Assembly: GCF_014635825.1 (NCBI RefSeq)
Contig: NZ_BMDO01000001.1
Coordinates: 930,001 to 994,000, forward strand
Origin: Mucilaginibacter galii
Lineage (GTDB): Bacteria > Bacteroidota > Bacteroidia > Sphingobacteriales > Sphingobacteriaceae
Direction of reading: 5' to 3'
DNA length: 64,000 nucleotides
This document shows, piece by piece, positions 9,165 to 18,207 of the stretch. Position 1 is the first letter of the stretch; the number at the start of each line of letters is the position of its first letter. The position numbers and the translations under genes were made by a program. Below the pieces are notes generated by a model. It worked only from the letters and a program-made list of their open reading frames with translations, ran no database searches and had not been told where the DNA came from.

Positions 9165-9950
9165 TTATTTATAATCGGCTACGTTCTTAAACAACGGGAA
9201 ATCATAAATAGATTGGTATATCAACTTATGCCCGGCATTATTTAAATGAATACCGTCACCCGCGGAGTATTTTTTTAATATGCCAAATGTAGGCGTACTT
9301 ATCTTCTGCAAATAATCATCAATGTGCGTTGGATACTCACCGATCATTTTGTCGTTCACTATTTTTAAACGCCTGCGCTGCTCGACGGCAGGAAAATTAC
9401 GTGGCTGACTGCCGGTAATAATATATTCGGCCCTGCTCGATGCTATAGTCCGGATGATCACACGATAATTTTTCAAGATTTCTTCATCACGAAAATTAGC
9501 GGCAATATCATTGCTGGGCAAATTGATGATTACTAAAGCCGGATGGTATTTTAATGCGGCCGTTACGTTCTTATTGGTATCTACCTGTGGGCGATTTTCG
9601 ATTTCTGAAACGTAACCTGTAGGCATTAGCTTATAGGTTGAATACCCGCCTACACCAAAGTTAATCACTTTAAACCTTTTATTATCGCCTATCAGTTTGC
9701 TACGTAATCTTGCCACCCAGCACGAATCTCTTACGCTGGCGCCATAGCCTGCAGCAGTAGACGAGCCAATAACAACGATGTATTTATTAACGGTATCCTG
9801 CTTAATAGGATCGGGATCTACCGATGCAGGAATATTAATGGGACCAACACTGGGATCAAAACCATCGTCGGTAAGCGAATCTTTTTTACAAGAACTTGAA
9901 ATTGCAAGTATAACAAACAGTGCAATTAGCTTCAATTTATTACAATACAT
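9165..9950 (-). CDS. SGNH/GDSL-type hydrolase lipoprotein
   Basis: 261 residues. A type II signal peptide with lipobox ISSSC (Cys21) predicts a lipid-anchored envelope protein. SGNH blocks are visible: block I VIGSSTAAGYGAS (Ser nucleophile, GSS instead of GDS), block II NFGVGGYST (oxyanion Gly), block III NLPSNDIA (Asn) and block V DGIHLNNAGH (Asp-His). This fits an esterase or acetylhydrolase acting on polysaccharide or lipid in the envelope; the substrate is not evident. It is transcribed alone, toward the shared terminator at 9110-9152. Confidence 0.85.
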   Translation of the reverse strand: MYCNKLKLIALFVILAISSSCKKDSLTDDGFDPSVGPINIPASVDPDPIKQDTVNKYIVVIGSSTAAGYGASVRDSCWVARLRSKLIGDNKRFKVINFGVGGYSTYKLMPTGYVSEIENRPQVDTNKNVTAALKYHPALVIINLPSNDIAANFRDEEILKNYRVIIRTIASSRAEYIITGSQPRNFPAVEQRRRLKIVNDKMIGEYPTHIDDYLQKISTPTFGILKKYSAGDGIHLNNAGHKLIYQSIYDFPLFKNVADYK

Positions 9951-10202
9951 TTATTTAATAGGGTAGCCAAATTTAATAATATATTTTCAAATAGCACTAA
10001 TGTTACAAATCATTTTTTTGTCGCAAAAATACTGATTACTAACAGGCTATGAACAGAATCTTCTTTCGTCCCTGGAACTCTGCGTGCGAATAAGCCGATG
10101 CTTTACCATAGGGTTAAAATATCTTATTATTAACAAATGTTAACAATTAATTAAAACACATAAACTTATAGTGTGTTAATAATTCGAATAAAATCTACCA
10201 CT

Positions 10203-10751
10203 ATGGCAACCACAAAAGCAAAAAAACAACCAGAGAATACCGATAACGTTGAAGAATCGGCATTGAAAGAATTATTTGTAGATGAGTTAAAAGACATTTA
10301 CTGGGCTGAGAAACACCTTTCAAAAGCATTGGTAAAATTGGCTAAAGCTGCAACATCTGACGAATTACGCAGTGCATTAGAAACTCATAAGGAAGAAACC
10401 GACAACCAGGTTACACGCCTGGAGCAGGTTTTTGAAATGATAGAAGAAAAAGCAGCAGCTAAAAAATGTGATGCAATGGCTGGCCTGATCGAAGAATCGG
10501 AAGGTATTGTGGAAGATACTGAAGATGGCACCATGACCCGCGATGCAGGCATTATTTCGGCTGCTCAAAAATCAGAACATTATGAAATTGCTTCTTATGG
10601 CACACTGCGTACATTAGCTAATACCTTAGGTTACAGCGAAGCAGCTCAATTGCTTGACGAAACTTTGGCCGAAGAGAAAAAAACAGATGAACTGTTGACT
10701 CAATTAGCCGAAAGCATTATCAACGTATCAGCTAAAAGCGAAAAAGCATAA
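10203..10751 (+). CDS. Ferritin-like DUF892 (YciE/YciF family) protein
   Basis: 182 residues from the ATG at 10203; an in-frame GTG 30 bases upstream gives an unlikely leader. After a basic, low-complexity N-terminus (KAKKQPENTDN) comes the DUF892 four-helix bundle: LKELFVDELKDIYWAEKHL at about residue 20, then helices with E and H residues (SALETHKEE, KSEHYEIASYGTL) that form the ferritin-like di-iron site in this family. Members are usually stress-induced soluble proteins. It has its own terminator at 10769-10802 and a 252-base upstream gap. Function beyond a stress role is not established. Confidence 0.9.
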   Translation: MATTKAKKQPENTDNVEESALKELFVDELKDIYWAEKHLSKALVKLAKAATSDELRSALETHKEETDNQVTRLEQVFEMIEEKAAAKKCDAMAGLIEESEGIVEDTEDGTMTRDAGIISAAQKSEHYEIASYGTLRTLANTLGYSEAAQLLDETLAEEKKTDELLTQLAESIINVSAKSEKA

Positions 10752-10768
10752 GCTGATCGCATTATTAT

Positions 10769-10802
10769 AAAAAGCTATCCTGGTTACCGGGATGGCTTTT
10801 TT
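10769..10802 (+). terminator. Rho-independent terminator after the DUF892 gene
   Basis: AAAGCTATCC pairs with GGGATGGCTTT around TGGTTACC and is followed by Ts, starting 18 bases after the stop. Confidence 0.8.
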
Positions 10803-10845
10803 GTTAGGCGCAATTTTTAACAACTAATATTATTAGCATAATCTC

Positions 10846-10853
10846 TATATTTG
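10846..10853 (+). promoter_or_regulatory. -7 box (TATATTTG) for pdeM
   Basis: Full match to TAnnTTTG ending 10 bases before the pdeM ATG, so the 5' leader should be only a few bases. No clear -33 TTG at the expected spacing. Confidence 0.5.
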
Positions 10854-10863
10854 CATCCATAAG

Positions 10864-11520
10864 ATGAGTGTAGGGTTGAATTTTAATATACTGGAGCAAG
10901 ATTTACAGTTACTCCCTGAAAGGGCAATATACTGGAGACAAAAAAATGCAATCATTGTGGCCGATGTGCATTTAGGCAAAGTTGGTCATTTCCGCAAAGC
11001 AGGCATTGCCGTGCCCCGGCAGGTTGGCCATGATGACCTTAATTGCCTTACCAAACTCCTGCACCGCCACGAGGCTGATACCCTTTATTTTTTAGGCGAC
11101 CTTTTCCATAGCGACATGAACGCCGATTGGTATGACTTTGCCACCTGGCGAAAAGAGTTTAGCCATGTAACCATGCACCTGGTGATAGGTAATCATGACG
11201 TTATAAAGGAGCAGCACTACCATGACATTAGTGTGCAAACCCATCAGGAAATTTTGGAAGGCCCTTTCTTGATGCTACACCATCCGCAAAACAATGCCTG
11301 CTTAGAGCAGCATGAAAATTATGTTTTTTGCGGGCATATTCATCCCGGAGTAAAACTATTGGGCAAAGGCAGGCAATCGGTCACCCTCCCTTGCTTCGCA
11401 TTCAGCAGGCAGCAGGCTATACTGCCATCGTTTGGCAAGTTTACCGGTAAGGTGGCTATGCACCACGAGCCTAACGATCATGTTTTCGGTATTTTAGAAG
11501 GCAAGGTTATTGCGGTTTAA
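10864..11520 (+). CDS. pdeM: PdeM-type metallophosphoesterase (ligase-associated nuclease)
   Basis: 218 residues. Calcineurin-like metallophosphoesterase motifs occur in order: VADVHLGKVGHFRKAG (DxH), FLGDLFHS (GD), VIGNHDV (GNHD) and CGHIHPGV (GHxH). The HFRKAGIAVP segment is characteristic of the family annotated as ligase-associated DNA damage response endonuclease PdeM. Relatives sit with LigD-type ligase, a helicase and an exonuclease; none of these is next to this copy. The likely role is Mn-dependent phosphodiester cleavage in DNA repair. Its stop codon directly abuts the stop of the convergent lipoprotein gene. Confidence 0.85.
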   Translation: MSVGLNFNILEQDLQLLPERAIYWRQKNAIIVADVHLGKVGHFRKAGIAVPRQVGHDDLNCLTKLLHRHEADTLYFLGDLFHSDMNADWYDFATWRKEFSHVTMHLVIGNHDVIKEQHYHDISVQTHQEILEGPFLMLHHPQNNACLEQHENYVFCGHIHPGVKLLGKGRQSVTLPCFAFSRQQAILPSFGKFTGKVAMHHEPNDHVFGILEGKVIAV

Positions 11521-12585
11521 TTAATGATGTGCCAGGTAGTCGTTAATGGTAAACTCCAGCCTGCTCATGGTAACATCTCGCTCAATTACACGCCATTTGC
11601 CATCTAATATATAATAAGTAGGTATTTTAGTAATGGCCCATGCTTCTGCATTAGCCGACTCGTTTCCTTTCAGGTCGGCATATTGCGGCCAGCTTAAGTG
11701 ATCCTCTGTAATGGCCTTGGTCCACCAGTCGCGCTTATTATCAAGAGAGATACTAATGAAACCAACCTTGCGGCTGTCTACATGGCCAATTATGCCGTTT
11801 ACCATTTCCTGATGGTTCATCCGGCTTACCTGATTCCCAGCCTTCCAAAAATCAACCACATAAACTTTCTTATCCAGTTTGGTGCGGTCAAACTTTTTAC
11901 CGTCGGGCGTAGTACCGGTAATATCCGGGGCTTCGGCGCCAGGCAGCAATTTCATCATCAGGCCTAAACGTTTGCCTATCCCTTTCCCAATACTGCTGTT
12001 TTTAGCGACTTGGCTTAATTTGTTAAATATCTTATTATAGGCCTCAATATCATTACCATAGTTAACATCTGCCATTAAATGTGCCGCAGCTACACTGTTA
12101 GGATACTTTGCGATGAAAGCCTTAAATACGTCAAGCTTAAGTTTATCAATGTCACCATCATTGGCCGATAATTGGCTCATTGGATTCTTAAAGCGCTTCA
12201 ACCCCATTTCATCCTGCAGCATATAATAAGCTGTAAGTTCGGTTTGTATAGGCGATGAAGACGTTATTCTAGGATATCTGTCTAAATGCGCGGCATCAGC
12301 CTCAACGGTATATTGCCCCGCTTGCAGGTAAACCTCTACCGGAAAATCTCTGGTTCCGTTTTTATTGATGGTGAGCGTACAGTAACCTTGATTTTCAAGC
12401 ACAGTATCAACCTTAATGGTACCATCGGTAATATTTTGTCCGGCCAGGCTCAAACCGGCCGAATCGGTTACTAAAAAAACGCCGTTATGTAATCCGGATA
12501 CTTTACCGTTAAAGGTTACGTGCGGTAATTTTGTGCAACCGGCAGCCATTATAGCGGCGGTAAAAAGCAGAAGATATTTTTTCAT
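11521..12585 (-). CDS. Lipoprotein with DUF4369 and a thioredoxin-like domain lacking Cys-x-x-Cys
   Basis: 354 residues. Signal peptide with lipobox MAAGC (Cys17). A DUF4369-like beta domain (about 25-130) precedes a TlpA/AhpC-type thioredoxin fold (about 215-354) beginning LPGAEAPDITGTTPDG. Where active members have a WCxPC motif, this one reads FWKAGNQVSRM: both redox cysteines are gone. The cis-proline strand (KIPTYYILD) is kept, so the fold should be intact. It is probably a non-catalytic relative of envelope thiol-disulfide proteins, perhaps a binding or folding factor. The gene is divergent from sdhC and ends back to back with pdeM. Confidence 0.82.
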   Translation of the reverse strand: MKKYLLLFTAAIMAAGCTKLPHVTFNGKVSGLHNGVFLVTDSAGLSLAGQNITDGTIKVDTVLENQGYCTLTINKNGTRDFPVEVYLQAGQYTVEADAAHLDRYPRITSSSPIQTELTAYYMLQDEMGLKRFKNPMSQLSANDGDIDKLKLDVFKAFIAKYPNSVAAAHLMADVNYGNDIEAYNKIFNKLSQVAKNSSIGKGIGKRLGLMMKLLPGAEAPDITGTTPDGKKFDRTKLDKKVYVVDFWKAGNQVSRMNHQEMVNGIIGHVDSRKVGFISISLDNKRDWWTKAITEDHLSWPQYADLKGNESANAEAWAITKIPTYYILDGKWRVIERDVTMSRLEFTINDYLAHH

Positions 12586-12727
12586 TGATAAGCAAAAAGG
12601 CTATGCTGCTAATATAGTATATATGTACGGAATACTAAAAAACGCAACCTCACTTTTAGAATGTTTCTAAATAGACAATATCCTGACAATAACTCAAATC
12701 AATAATCAGGTTTTGGGTTATATTAAA

Positions 12728-12735
12728 TATTTTTG
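12728..12735 (+). promoter_or_regulatory. -7 box (TATTTTTG) of the sdh operon
   Basis: Full TAnnTTTG match 23 bases before the sdhC ATG. A TTTG lies at 12712-12715 but is closer than usual. Placed in the divergent gap between the DUF4369 lipoprotein gene and sdhC. Confidence 0.5.
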
Positions 12736-12758
12736 CCTGATTAAAAATTCTGAATATA

Positions 12759-13541
12759 ATGAGTGAATTAAAACAAACCTTTAACTCTTCACTGGGAAAA
12801 AAGCTGATCATGGCTTTAACAGGCTTGTTTCTGAGTCTTTTTCTAATTGTCCATTTGGGCGGTAACCTGCTGCTATTCAGCAACGATGATGGTTACAGTT
12901 TTAATATGTACGCCAACTTCTTAACGCACTTTCCGCCTATAGAAGTTATTGCTTATTTATTATACCTGGCTATTATAGTACATGCTATTTATGCATTGGT
13001 TTTAACCATTAAGAACCGCAAGGCACGTTCGGTAGGTTATGCAGTTGCAACCAAATCTCCGGTATCTTTCTCATCAAAAAATATGGGCCTTTTAGGCAGT
13101 ATTTTATTGGTGTTTATTGTAATACACATGGGCGATTTTTGGTACAAGTACAAGTTTACCCACGATGTAGGCTACAAAGAGTACAGAACCGACATTACCT
13201 CCGGCGAAAGAACAGTAACTGATTTTAAACCTGAGAAACCAGATTTTGAGCATTCTTTATCGTATGCCGACAACACCGAGATTACCCGTGTTAAGGATAT
13301 CCACTCGCGTGTGGCCAACAGCTTTAGCATTTTGTGGTATGTTGTTATTTATGTAATAGCTATGGTGGCCTTATCGTTCCACCTGCTGCATGGCTTTGAG
13401 AGCGCGTTCCGCACATTTGGCTGGGTACACCGCAAATACCTGCCAATCATCAAATTTGTAGGCGTATGGCTGTTTGCCGTAATTATACCGCTTGGCTTTG
13501 CCGCAATGCCAATAGTTTATTATTTACAGAGTTTGAAGTAA
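12759..13541 (+). CDS. sdhC: Succinate dehydrogenase cytochrome b subunit
   Basis: 260 residues. The N-terminus (SSLGKKLIMALTGLFLSLF) and five hydrophobic helices match the single-subunit, di-heme membrane anchor of the Wolinella/Bacteroidota type of complex II. Helix histidines (IVHLGG, VHAIYAL, IHMGDFW, FHLLHGFESAF) are candidate heme ligands. It anchors SdhA/SdhB and passes electrons between succinate/fumarate and quinone. First gene of sdhC-sdhA-sdhB; no separate sdhD is expected in this type. The gap to sdhA (97 bases) is filled by an inverted word repeat. Confidence 0.95.
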   Translation: MSELKQTFNSSLGKKLIMALTGLFLSLFLIVHLGGNLLLFSNDDGYSFNMYANFLTHFPPIEVIAYLLYLAIIVHAIYALVLTIKNRKARSVGYAVATKSPVSFSSKNMGLLGSILLVFIVIHMGDFWYKYKFTHDVGYKEYRTDITSGERTVTDFKPEKPDFEHSLSYADNTEITRVKDIHSRVANSFSILWYVVIYVIAMVALSFHLLHGFESAFRTFGWVHRKYLPIIKFVGVWLFAVIIPLGFAAMPIVYYLQSLK

Positions 13542-13542
13542 A

Positions 13543-13615
13543 GTTGATTGGTTGAATAGTTGATTTGTTAAGTAGTTATTTTAATCACTCATCAATAAAC
13601 TCCTCACTACTCACT
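13543..13615. repeat. Inverted 8-base word repeat between sdhC and sdhA
   Basis: The left arm reads as consecutive 8-mers of one degenerate word: gttgattg (13543), gttgaata, gttgattt, gttaagta (13567). The right arm (about 13582-13615) carries the inverted relatives, such as tcactcatcaat and ctcactactcac. The same word family recurs at 39823-39908 and 49416-49531. It begins directly after the sdhC stop. In RNA the arms can pair imperfectly. Confidence 0.75.
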
Positions 13616-13638
13616 AAAAAATATAATTTAGAAGAAAC

Positions 13639-15573
13639 ATGAGTTTAGATTCTAAAATTCCACAAGGCCCATTAGCCGAAAAATGGAGCAAGCATAAATT
13701 TAACCTTAAACTGGTTAACCCTGCCAACAAGCGTAAATACAACGTTATTGTAGTAGGTACCGGTTTAGCAGGGGCTTCGGCTGCAGCCTCTTTAGCCGAG
13801 TTGGGCTACAATGTTACTGCGTTTTGTTTTCAGGATAGCCCCCGCCGTGCACACTCAATTGCTGCACAGGGTGGCATTAACGCCGCTAAAAACTATCGTA
13901 ACGATGGTGACAGCGTTTACCGTTTATTTTACGACACCATTAAGGGTGGAGATTACCGTGCCCGCGAAGCTAACGTTTACCGTTTAGCCGAGGTGTCGGT
14001 TAATATTATTGACCAGTGTGTTGCACAAGGTGTACCTTTTGCCCGCGAATACGGTGGTTTATTAGATAACCGTTCATTTGGTGGTGCGCAGGTATCGCGT
14101 ACGTTTTATGCCCGTGGCCAAACAGGACAGCAGTTATTGTTAGGTGCATTTTCTGCATTAAACCGCCAGATACATGAAGGTAAGGTAAAAATGTATACCC
14201 GTACTGAAATGCTGGATGTGGTAGTAGCAGATGGTCAGGCCAAAGGTATTATTACCCGTAACCTAAAGACCGGTGCTATTGAAACACATGCAGGCCATGC
14301 CGTATTATTGGCTACAGGTGGTTATAGCAACGTTTTCTTCCTGTCTACCAACGCTATTGGTTCTAACGTAACAGCAGCATGGCGCGCGCACAAACGCGGT
14401 GCTTACTTTGCAAACCCTTGTTATACCCAAATTCACCCTACCTGTATCCCAGTATCGGGCGATCACCAATCTAAGTTAACGCTGATGTCGGAGTCGTTAC
14501 GTAACGATGGCCGTGTTTGGGCACCAAAAACGGTAGAAATTGCGCAAAAGCTGCGTAAAGGTGAAATCAAAATAGATCAGATCAAGGAAGAGGATCGCGA
14601 TTACTTTTTGGAACGTAAATACCCTTCTTTTGGTAACCTGGTTCCACGTGATGTGGCTTCCCGTAATGCCAAAGAAGTTGCCGATGAAGGCCGTGGCGTA
14701 GGCTCATCGGGCTTAGCGGTTTACCTCGATTTTGCAGAGTCTATTTCCCGCTTAGGTGAAGACACCGTTAGAGCAAAGTATGGTAACTTGTTTGATATGT
14801 ACTATCAAATTACAGATGAAAACCCATACAAGCAGCCGATGCGTATTTATCCGGCGGTTCACTATACCATGGGCGGCCTTTGGGTAGACTATAACCTGAG
14901 TACTAACATACAGGGCTTATATGCACTGGGTGAGGCTAACTTCTCAGATCATGGTGCTAACCGTTTAGGTGCATCGGCATTGATGCAGGGTTTAGCCGAT
15001 GGCTATTTCGTGATTCCTTATACTTTAGGAGATTACTTAGCTACCATAGGACCAAAACCTGTTGACACTTCACATCCGGCATTTGCGCAAACCAAGAAAG
15101 ACGTAGAAGCGTATATAGCTAAACTGCTTTCTTTGAGAGGCAACAAAACGGTAGTTGAGTATCACCGCGAATTAGGCCACATTATTTGGGAATATTGCGG
15201 TATGGCACGCAGCGAGGAAGGCTTGATCAAAGCTCGTGGTTTAATACAGGCTTTAAAAGATGATTTCTGGAAAAACGCAATTGTAATGGGCGAAAACGAA
15301 GAGATCAATGCATCGCTTGAGCGGGCCGGTCGTGTGGCCGACTTTATTGAGTTGGGTGCCTTGATGATCGAAGACGCTTTAGATCGTCGCGAATCTTGCG
15401 GCGGCCACTTCAGGTTAGAGTCACAAACGCCAGAAGGTGAGGCACTGCGCGATGATGATAACTTCGCTTATGTAGCTGCATGGGAATATACTGGCGATAA
15501 CCAACCCGAAGTGCTGCACAAAGAAGATTTGGTATACGAAAACGTTAAGTTAACACAAAGAAGCTATAAATAA
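13639..15573 (+). CDS. sdhA: Succinate dehydrogenase / fumarate reductase flavoprotein subunit
   Basis: 644 residues. The FAD dinucleotide fold [15 protein letters not shown] starts at about residue 38. The FAD-linking histidine is in [15 protein letters not shown], and the catalytic region includes [25 protein letters not shown] and [20 protein letters not shown]. The C-terminal domain ends with the [10 protein letters not shown] motif. It oxidises succinate to fumarate in the TCA cycle, on the cytoplasmic face of the membrane. It is the middle gene of the operon, flanked on both sides by two different intergenic word repeats (13543-13615 and 15575-15648). Confidence 0.97.
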   Translation: MSLDSKIPQGPLAEKWSKHKFNLKLVNPANKRKYNVIVVGTGLAGASAAASLAELGYNVTAFCFQDSPRRAHSIAAQGGINAAKNYRNDGDSVYRLFYDTIKGGDYRAREANVYRLAEVSVNIIDQCVAQGVPFAREYGGLLDNRSFGGAQVSRTFYARGQTGQQLLLGAFSALNRQIHEGKVKMYTRTEMLDVVVADGQAKGIITRNLKTGAIETHAGHAVLLATGGYSNVFFLSTNAIGSNVTAAWRAHKRGAYFANPCYTQIHPTCIPVSGDHQSKLTLMSESLRNDGRVWAPKTVEIAQKLRKGEIKIDQIKEEDRDYFLERKYPSFGNLVPRDVASRNAKEVADEGRGVGSSGLAVYLDFAESISRLGEDTVRAKYGNLFDMYYQITDENPYKQPMRIYPAVHYTMGGLWVDYNLSTNIQGLYALGEANFSDHGANRLGASALMQGLADGYFVIPYTLGDYLATIGPKPVDTSHPAFAQTKKDVEAYIAKLLSLRGNKTVVEYHRELGHIIWEYCGMARSEEGLIKARGLIQALKDDFWKNAIVMGENEEINASLERAGRVADFIELGALMIEDALDRRESCGGHFRLESQTPEGEALRDDDNFAYVAAWEYTGDNQPEVLHKEDLVYENVKLTQRSYK

Positions 15574-15574
15574 G

Positions 15575-15648
15575 AGAACCAAGAAGCAAGAGCCAAGAAG
15601 CAAGATTACCTGTCTTCTCTTGGTTCTTGATTCTTGGCTCTTGACTCT
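15575..15648. repeat. Inverted 7-base word repeat between sdhA and sdhB
   Basis: Left arm of successive 7-mers: agaacca (15575), agaagca, agagcca, agaagca. The right arm holds five phased inverted 7-mers: cttctct (15614), tggttct, tgattct, tggctct, tgactct (ending 15648). The arms are close reverse complements and would make a long hairpin between two operon genes. It starts 2 bases after the sdhA stop. Confidence 0.85.
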
Positions 15649-15659
15649 AATTTTAAAAT

Positions 15660-16454
15660 ATGAGTAACGCAAACGGAACGATGAATTTGACGCTGAAAGT
15701 TTGGCGCCAAAAGAATGCACAAACTGATGGTAAGTTTGTGACCTATAAGGCCGAAAACATATCTCCTGATATGTCTTTCCTGGAGATGCTGGATGTAGTG
15801 AATGAGAGCCTTATTCATGCCAAAGGCGAACCAATCCATTTTGACCACGATTGCCGCGAAGGTATATGTGGTATGTGTTCATTATATATCAATGGTCGTC
15901 CGCATGGCCCAAAACGTGCTATCACCACCTGCCAATTGCACATGCGCAGCTTTACCGATGGTGAAACCATTACCATTGAGCCATGGAGAGCTGCTGCTTT
16001 CCCGGTAGTGAAAGATTTAGCGGTAGACCGTTCTGCTTTCGACCGTATACAACAAGCGGGTGGTTACATTTCGGTTAATACCGGTGGTGTGCCCGATGCC
16101 AATGAGATTCCTATTCCTAAGGTAATTGCTGATGAGGCTTTCAACTCGGCTACTTGTATACAGTGCGGTGCTTGCGTAGCAGCCTGTAAAAATGCATCGG
16201 CTATGTTATTCGTATCGGCTAAAATAAACCAACTGGCTTTGTTACCACAAGGTCAGCCAGAGCGTTACCGCCGTGTACAAACCATGGTTGCCCAAATGGA
16301 TCATGAAGGTTTTGGTAGCTGTACCAACACCGGTGCCTGCGAAGCTGAGTGCCCTAAGGAAATTACTTTAACTAACATTGCCCGCATGAACTTCGATTTC
16401 TTCAGCGCCAAGCTGTTTAGAGAAGAAGAGGTACAGGAAATTGACAATAACTAA
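15660..16454 (+). CDS. sdhB: Succinate dehydrogenase iron-sulfur subunit
   Basis: 264 residues. The N-terminal plant-type ferredoxin domain has the [2Fe-2S] ligands in [15 protein letters not shown]. The C-terminal bacterial ferredoxin domain has [15 protein letters not shown] and [15 protein letters not shown] for the [4Fe-4S] and [3Fe-4S] clusters. It carries electrons from the SdhA flavin to the SdhC hemes. The ATG at 15660 is 11 bases after the word repeat. Last gene of the operon; a strong terminator follows 18 bases after the stop. Confidence 0.97.
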   Translation: MSNANGTMNLTLKVWRQKNAQTDGKFVTYKAENISPDMSFLEMLDVVNESLIHAKGEPIHFDHDCREGICGMCSLYINGRPHGPKRAITTCQLHMRSFTDGETITIEPWRAAAFPVVKDLAVDRSAFDRIQQAGGYISVNTGGVPDANEIPIPKVIADEAFNSATCIQCGACVAACKNASAMLFVSAKINQLALLPQGQPERYRRVQTMVAQMDHEGFGSCTNTGACEAECPKEITLTNIARMNFDFFSAKLFREEEVQEIDNN

Positions 16455-16472
16455 AATTTATTTCTAACTTTT

Positions 16473-16506
16473 AAAAGGGCTTAAGTATTTTACTTAAGCC
16501 CTTTTT
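16473..16506 (+). terminator. Terminator of the sdh operon
   Basis: AAAAGGGCTTAAGTA pairs with TACTTAAGCCCTTTTT around a 3-base loop, with a T-run. Confidence 0.92.
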
Positions 16507-16672
16507 GCTTGCCTATAGCCCCCCTAAAGCTTAATATACATGCAAATATCAAAGCAACTGTGCTAATTAAAACACCAACAGCAATAATTTATTAATGATA
16601 TTTGGAAAAGTGTTGCTAAATTACCCCAATTGATTAAATATTTATTTGTTTCGACTTTAATTATAAGCTCCT

Positions 16673-18121
16673 ATGTACAAATCAGCACATTTTAGTGAAT
16701 ATAATGCTGTAAACGGTGTATGGGACGAGATGTATAGCGATAATTCTTCCATACGCGACCATTATCAACGTGTCATCGAGTATCTTTCCAAAGAATCTAC
16801 GGATAATTTGAACAAAAAAGAAGATCTGGCGCGTCGCCTGTTCATGACACAGGGTATCACCTTCACCGTTTACAATAGTGGCGAAGGCATAGAAAAGATT
16901 TTCCCGTTCGATATCATTCCGCGTATCATTACTGCATCAGAATGGAACTTTGTAGAAAAAGGAATTAAGCAACGCTTAACCGCGCTTAACCTCTTCCTTA
17001 AAGATGTTTACCATAACCAATTCATCATTAAAGACGGCATTGTGCCTATTGATGTGATCTACTCCTGCCCGCATTTTCTGCGCGAAATGTACCAGGTTGA
17101 TGTACCGCACGATATTTACGTACACATTGCCGGTATAGACCTGATACGTGACGAACATGGTGCTTTTTATGTATTGGAAGATAATCTTCGTACGCCGTCT
17201 GGCGTAAGTTATATGCTGGAGAACAGGGAGATTACCAAGCGGCTCTTTCCCGATCTGTTGCCCCAATGTAATGTGCGTAGTGTAACGGAGTATCCAACCA
17301 TATTATACAAAAACTTGCTGGCCTTGTCTCCAAGGCAAATTAGCAACCCTACCATTGTACTGCTGAGTCCGGGTATTTATAACTCGGCTTACTTTGAGCA
17401 TACTACACTGGCCCGCTTAATGGGCGTAGAACTGGTAGAAGGCCGCGATCTGGTGGTGAACAACCATAAGGTTTACATGAAAACCACTACTGGCCTGCAG
17501 CAGGTAGATGTGATCTACCGCCGGGTAGACGATGAGTATCTGGATCCGCTGGTATTCAATCCAACAAGCGTACTGGGGGTTGCAGGTTTAATGAGCGCCT
17601 ACCGTAAGGGTAATGTGGCCATTGTAAATGCTATTGGCAATGGTGTGGCCGATGACAAAGCCATTTATAGTTACGTGCCTGATATGATCAAGTACTACCT
17701 CAACGAGGAGCCCTTGTTGAAGAACGTACCCACTTACCAGCTCCGCAATGCCGACGAGCGCGAGTTTACCTTTGCCAACATTAACAGCATGGTAGTTAAA
17801 AAAACCAATGGCAGCGGCGGCTACGGTATGTTAATGGGCCATGCGGCAGATGAACAGGAAATTGAAGATTATAAAAAAGAGATACTGAAAGATCCGCGCA
17901 ACTTTATAGCACAGCCAACCATCAGTCTTTCAGCTGCCCCATGTTATATACAAGGCATGCTGCAACCCCGCCGTATCGATCTTCGCCCTTACGCCCTTTG
18001 CGGCCCCGATGGTATAGAGATAGTTCCGGGTGGATTGACGCGCGTGGCTTTAAAAGAGGGATCGCTGGTGGTAAACAGTTCGCAGGGAGGCGGAAGCAAA
18101 GATACCTGGGTGTTGGCCTAA
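16673..18121 (+). CDS. Circularly permuted ATP-grasp (type 2) protein
   Basis: 482 residues, full length for the CP_ATPgrasp_2 family (DUF404/DUF407). Recognisable stretches are AHFSEYNAVNGVWDEM at the start, HVYHN-type FLKDVYHNQFI, GIDLIRDEHGAFYVLEDNLRTPSG (ATP-grasp acidic site), the Lys-containing VKKTNGSGGYGM and the closing FAQP-like NFIAQPTISLS. ATP-grasp enzymes form amide bonds via acyl phosphates. It is the first of three same-strand genes (with alpha-E and transglutaminase) that co-occur widely in bacteria and were proposed by comparative genomics to make or modify a peptide. The substrate is unknown. Confidence 0.9.
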   Translation: MYKSAHFSEYNAVNGVWDEMYSDNSSIRDHYQRVIEYLSKESTDNLNKKEDLARRLFMTQGITFTVYNSGEGIEKIFPFDIIPRIITASEWNFVEKGIKQRLTALNLFLKDVYHNQFIIKDGIVPIDVIYSCPHFLREMYQVDVPHDIYVHIAGIDLIRDEHGAFYVLEDNLRTPSGVSYMLENREITKRLFPDLLPQCNVRSVTEYPTILYKNLLALSPRQISNPTIVLLSPGIYNSAYFEHTTLARLMGVELVEGRDLVVNNHKVYMKTTTGLQQVDVIYRRVDDEYLDPLVFNPTSVLGVAGLMSAYRKGNVAIVNAIGNGVADDKAIYSYVPDMIKYYLNEEPLLKNVPTYQLRNADEREFTFANINSMVVKKTNGSGGYGMLMGHAADEQEIEDYKKEILKDPRNFIAQPTISLSAAPCYIQGMLQPRRIDLRPYALCGPDGIEIVPGGLTRVALKEGSLVVNSSQGGGSKDTWVLA

Positions 18122-18207
18122 TTTAGAAATTAGATTTAGAAATTCTTACCAGCCATAAATCTTACAAACAGATAAACAAACAAATTCGGATTTCGATATA
18201 GCAAAAT

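Noticed and set aside
9951..10202. Riboswitch or small RNA before the DUF892 gene
   Set aside because: No riboswitch fold or conserved motif recognised; only AT-rich sequence and short imperfect dyads.
18122..18207. Possible ninth word repeat (tttagaaattaga) between the ATP-grasp and alpha-E genes
   Set aside because: Only two or three words and no convincing inverted arm; could be plain AT-rich sequence.
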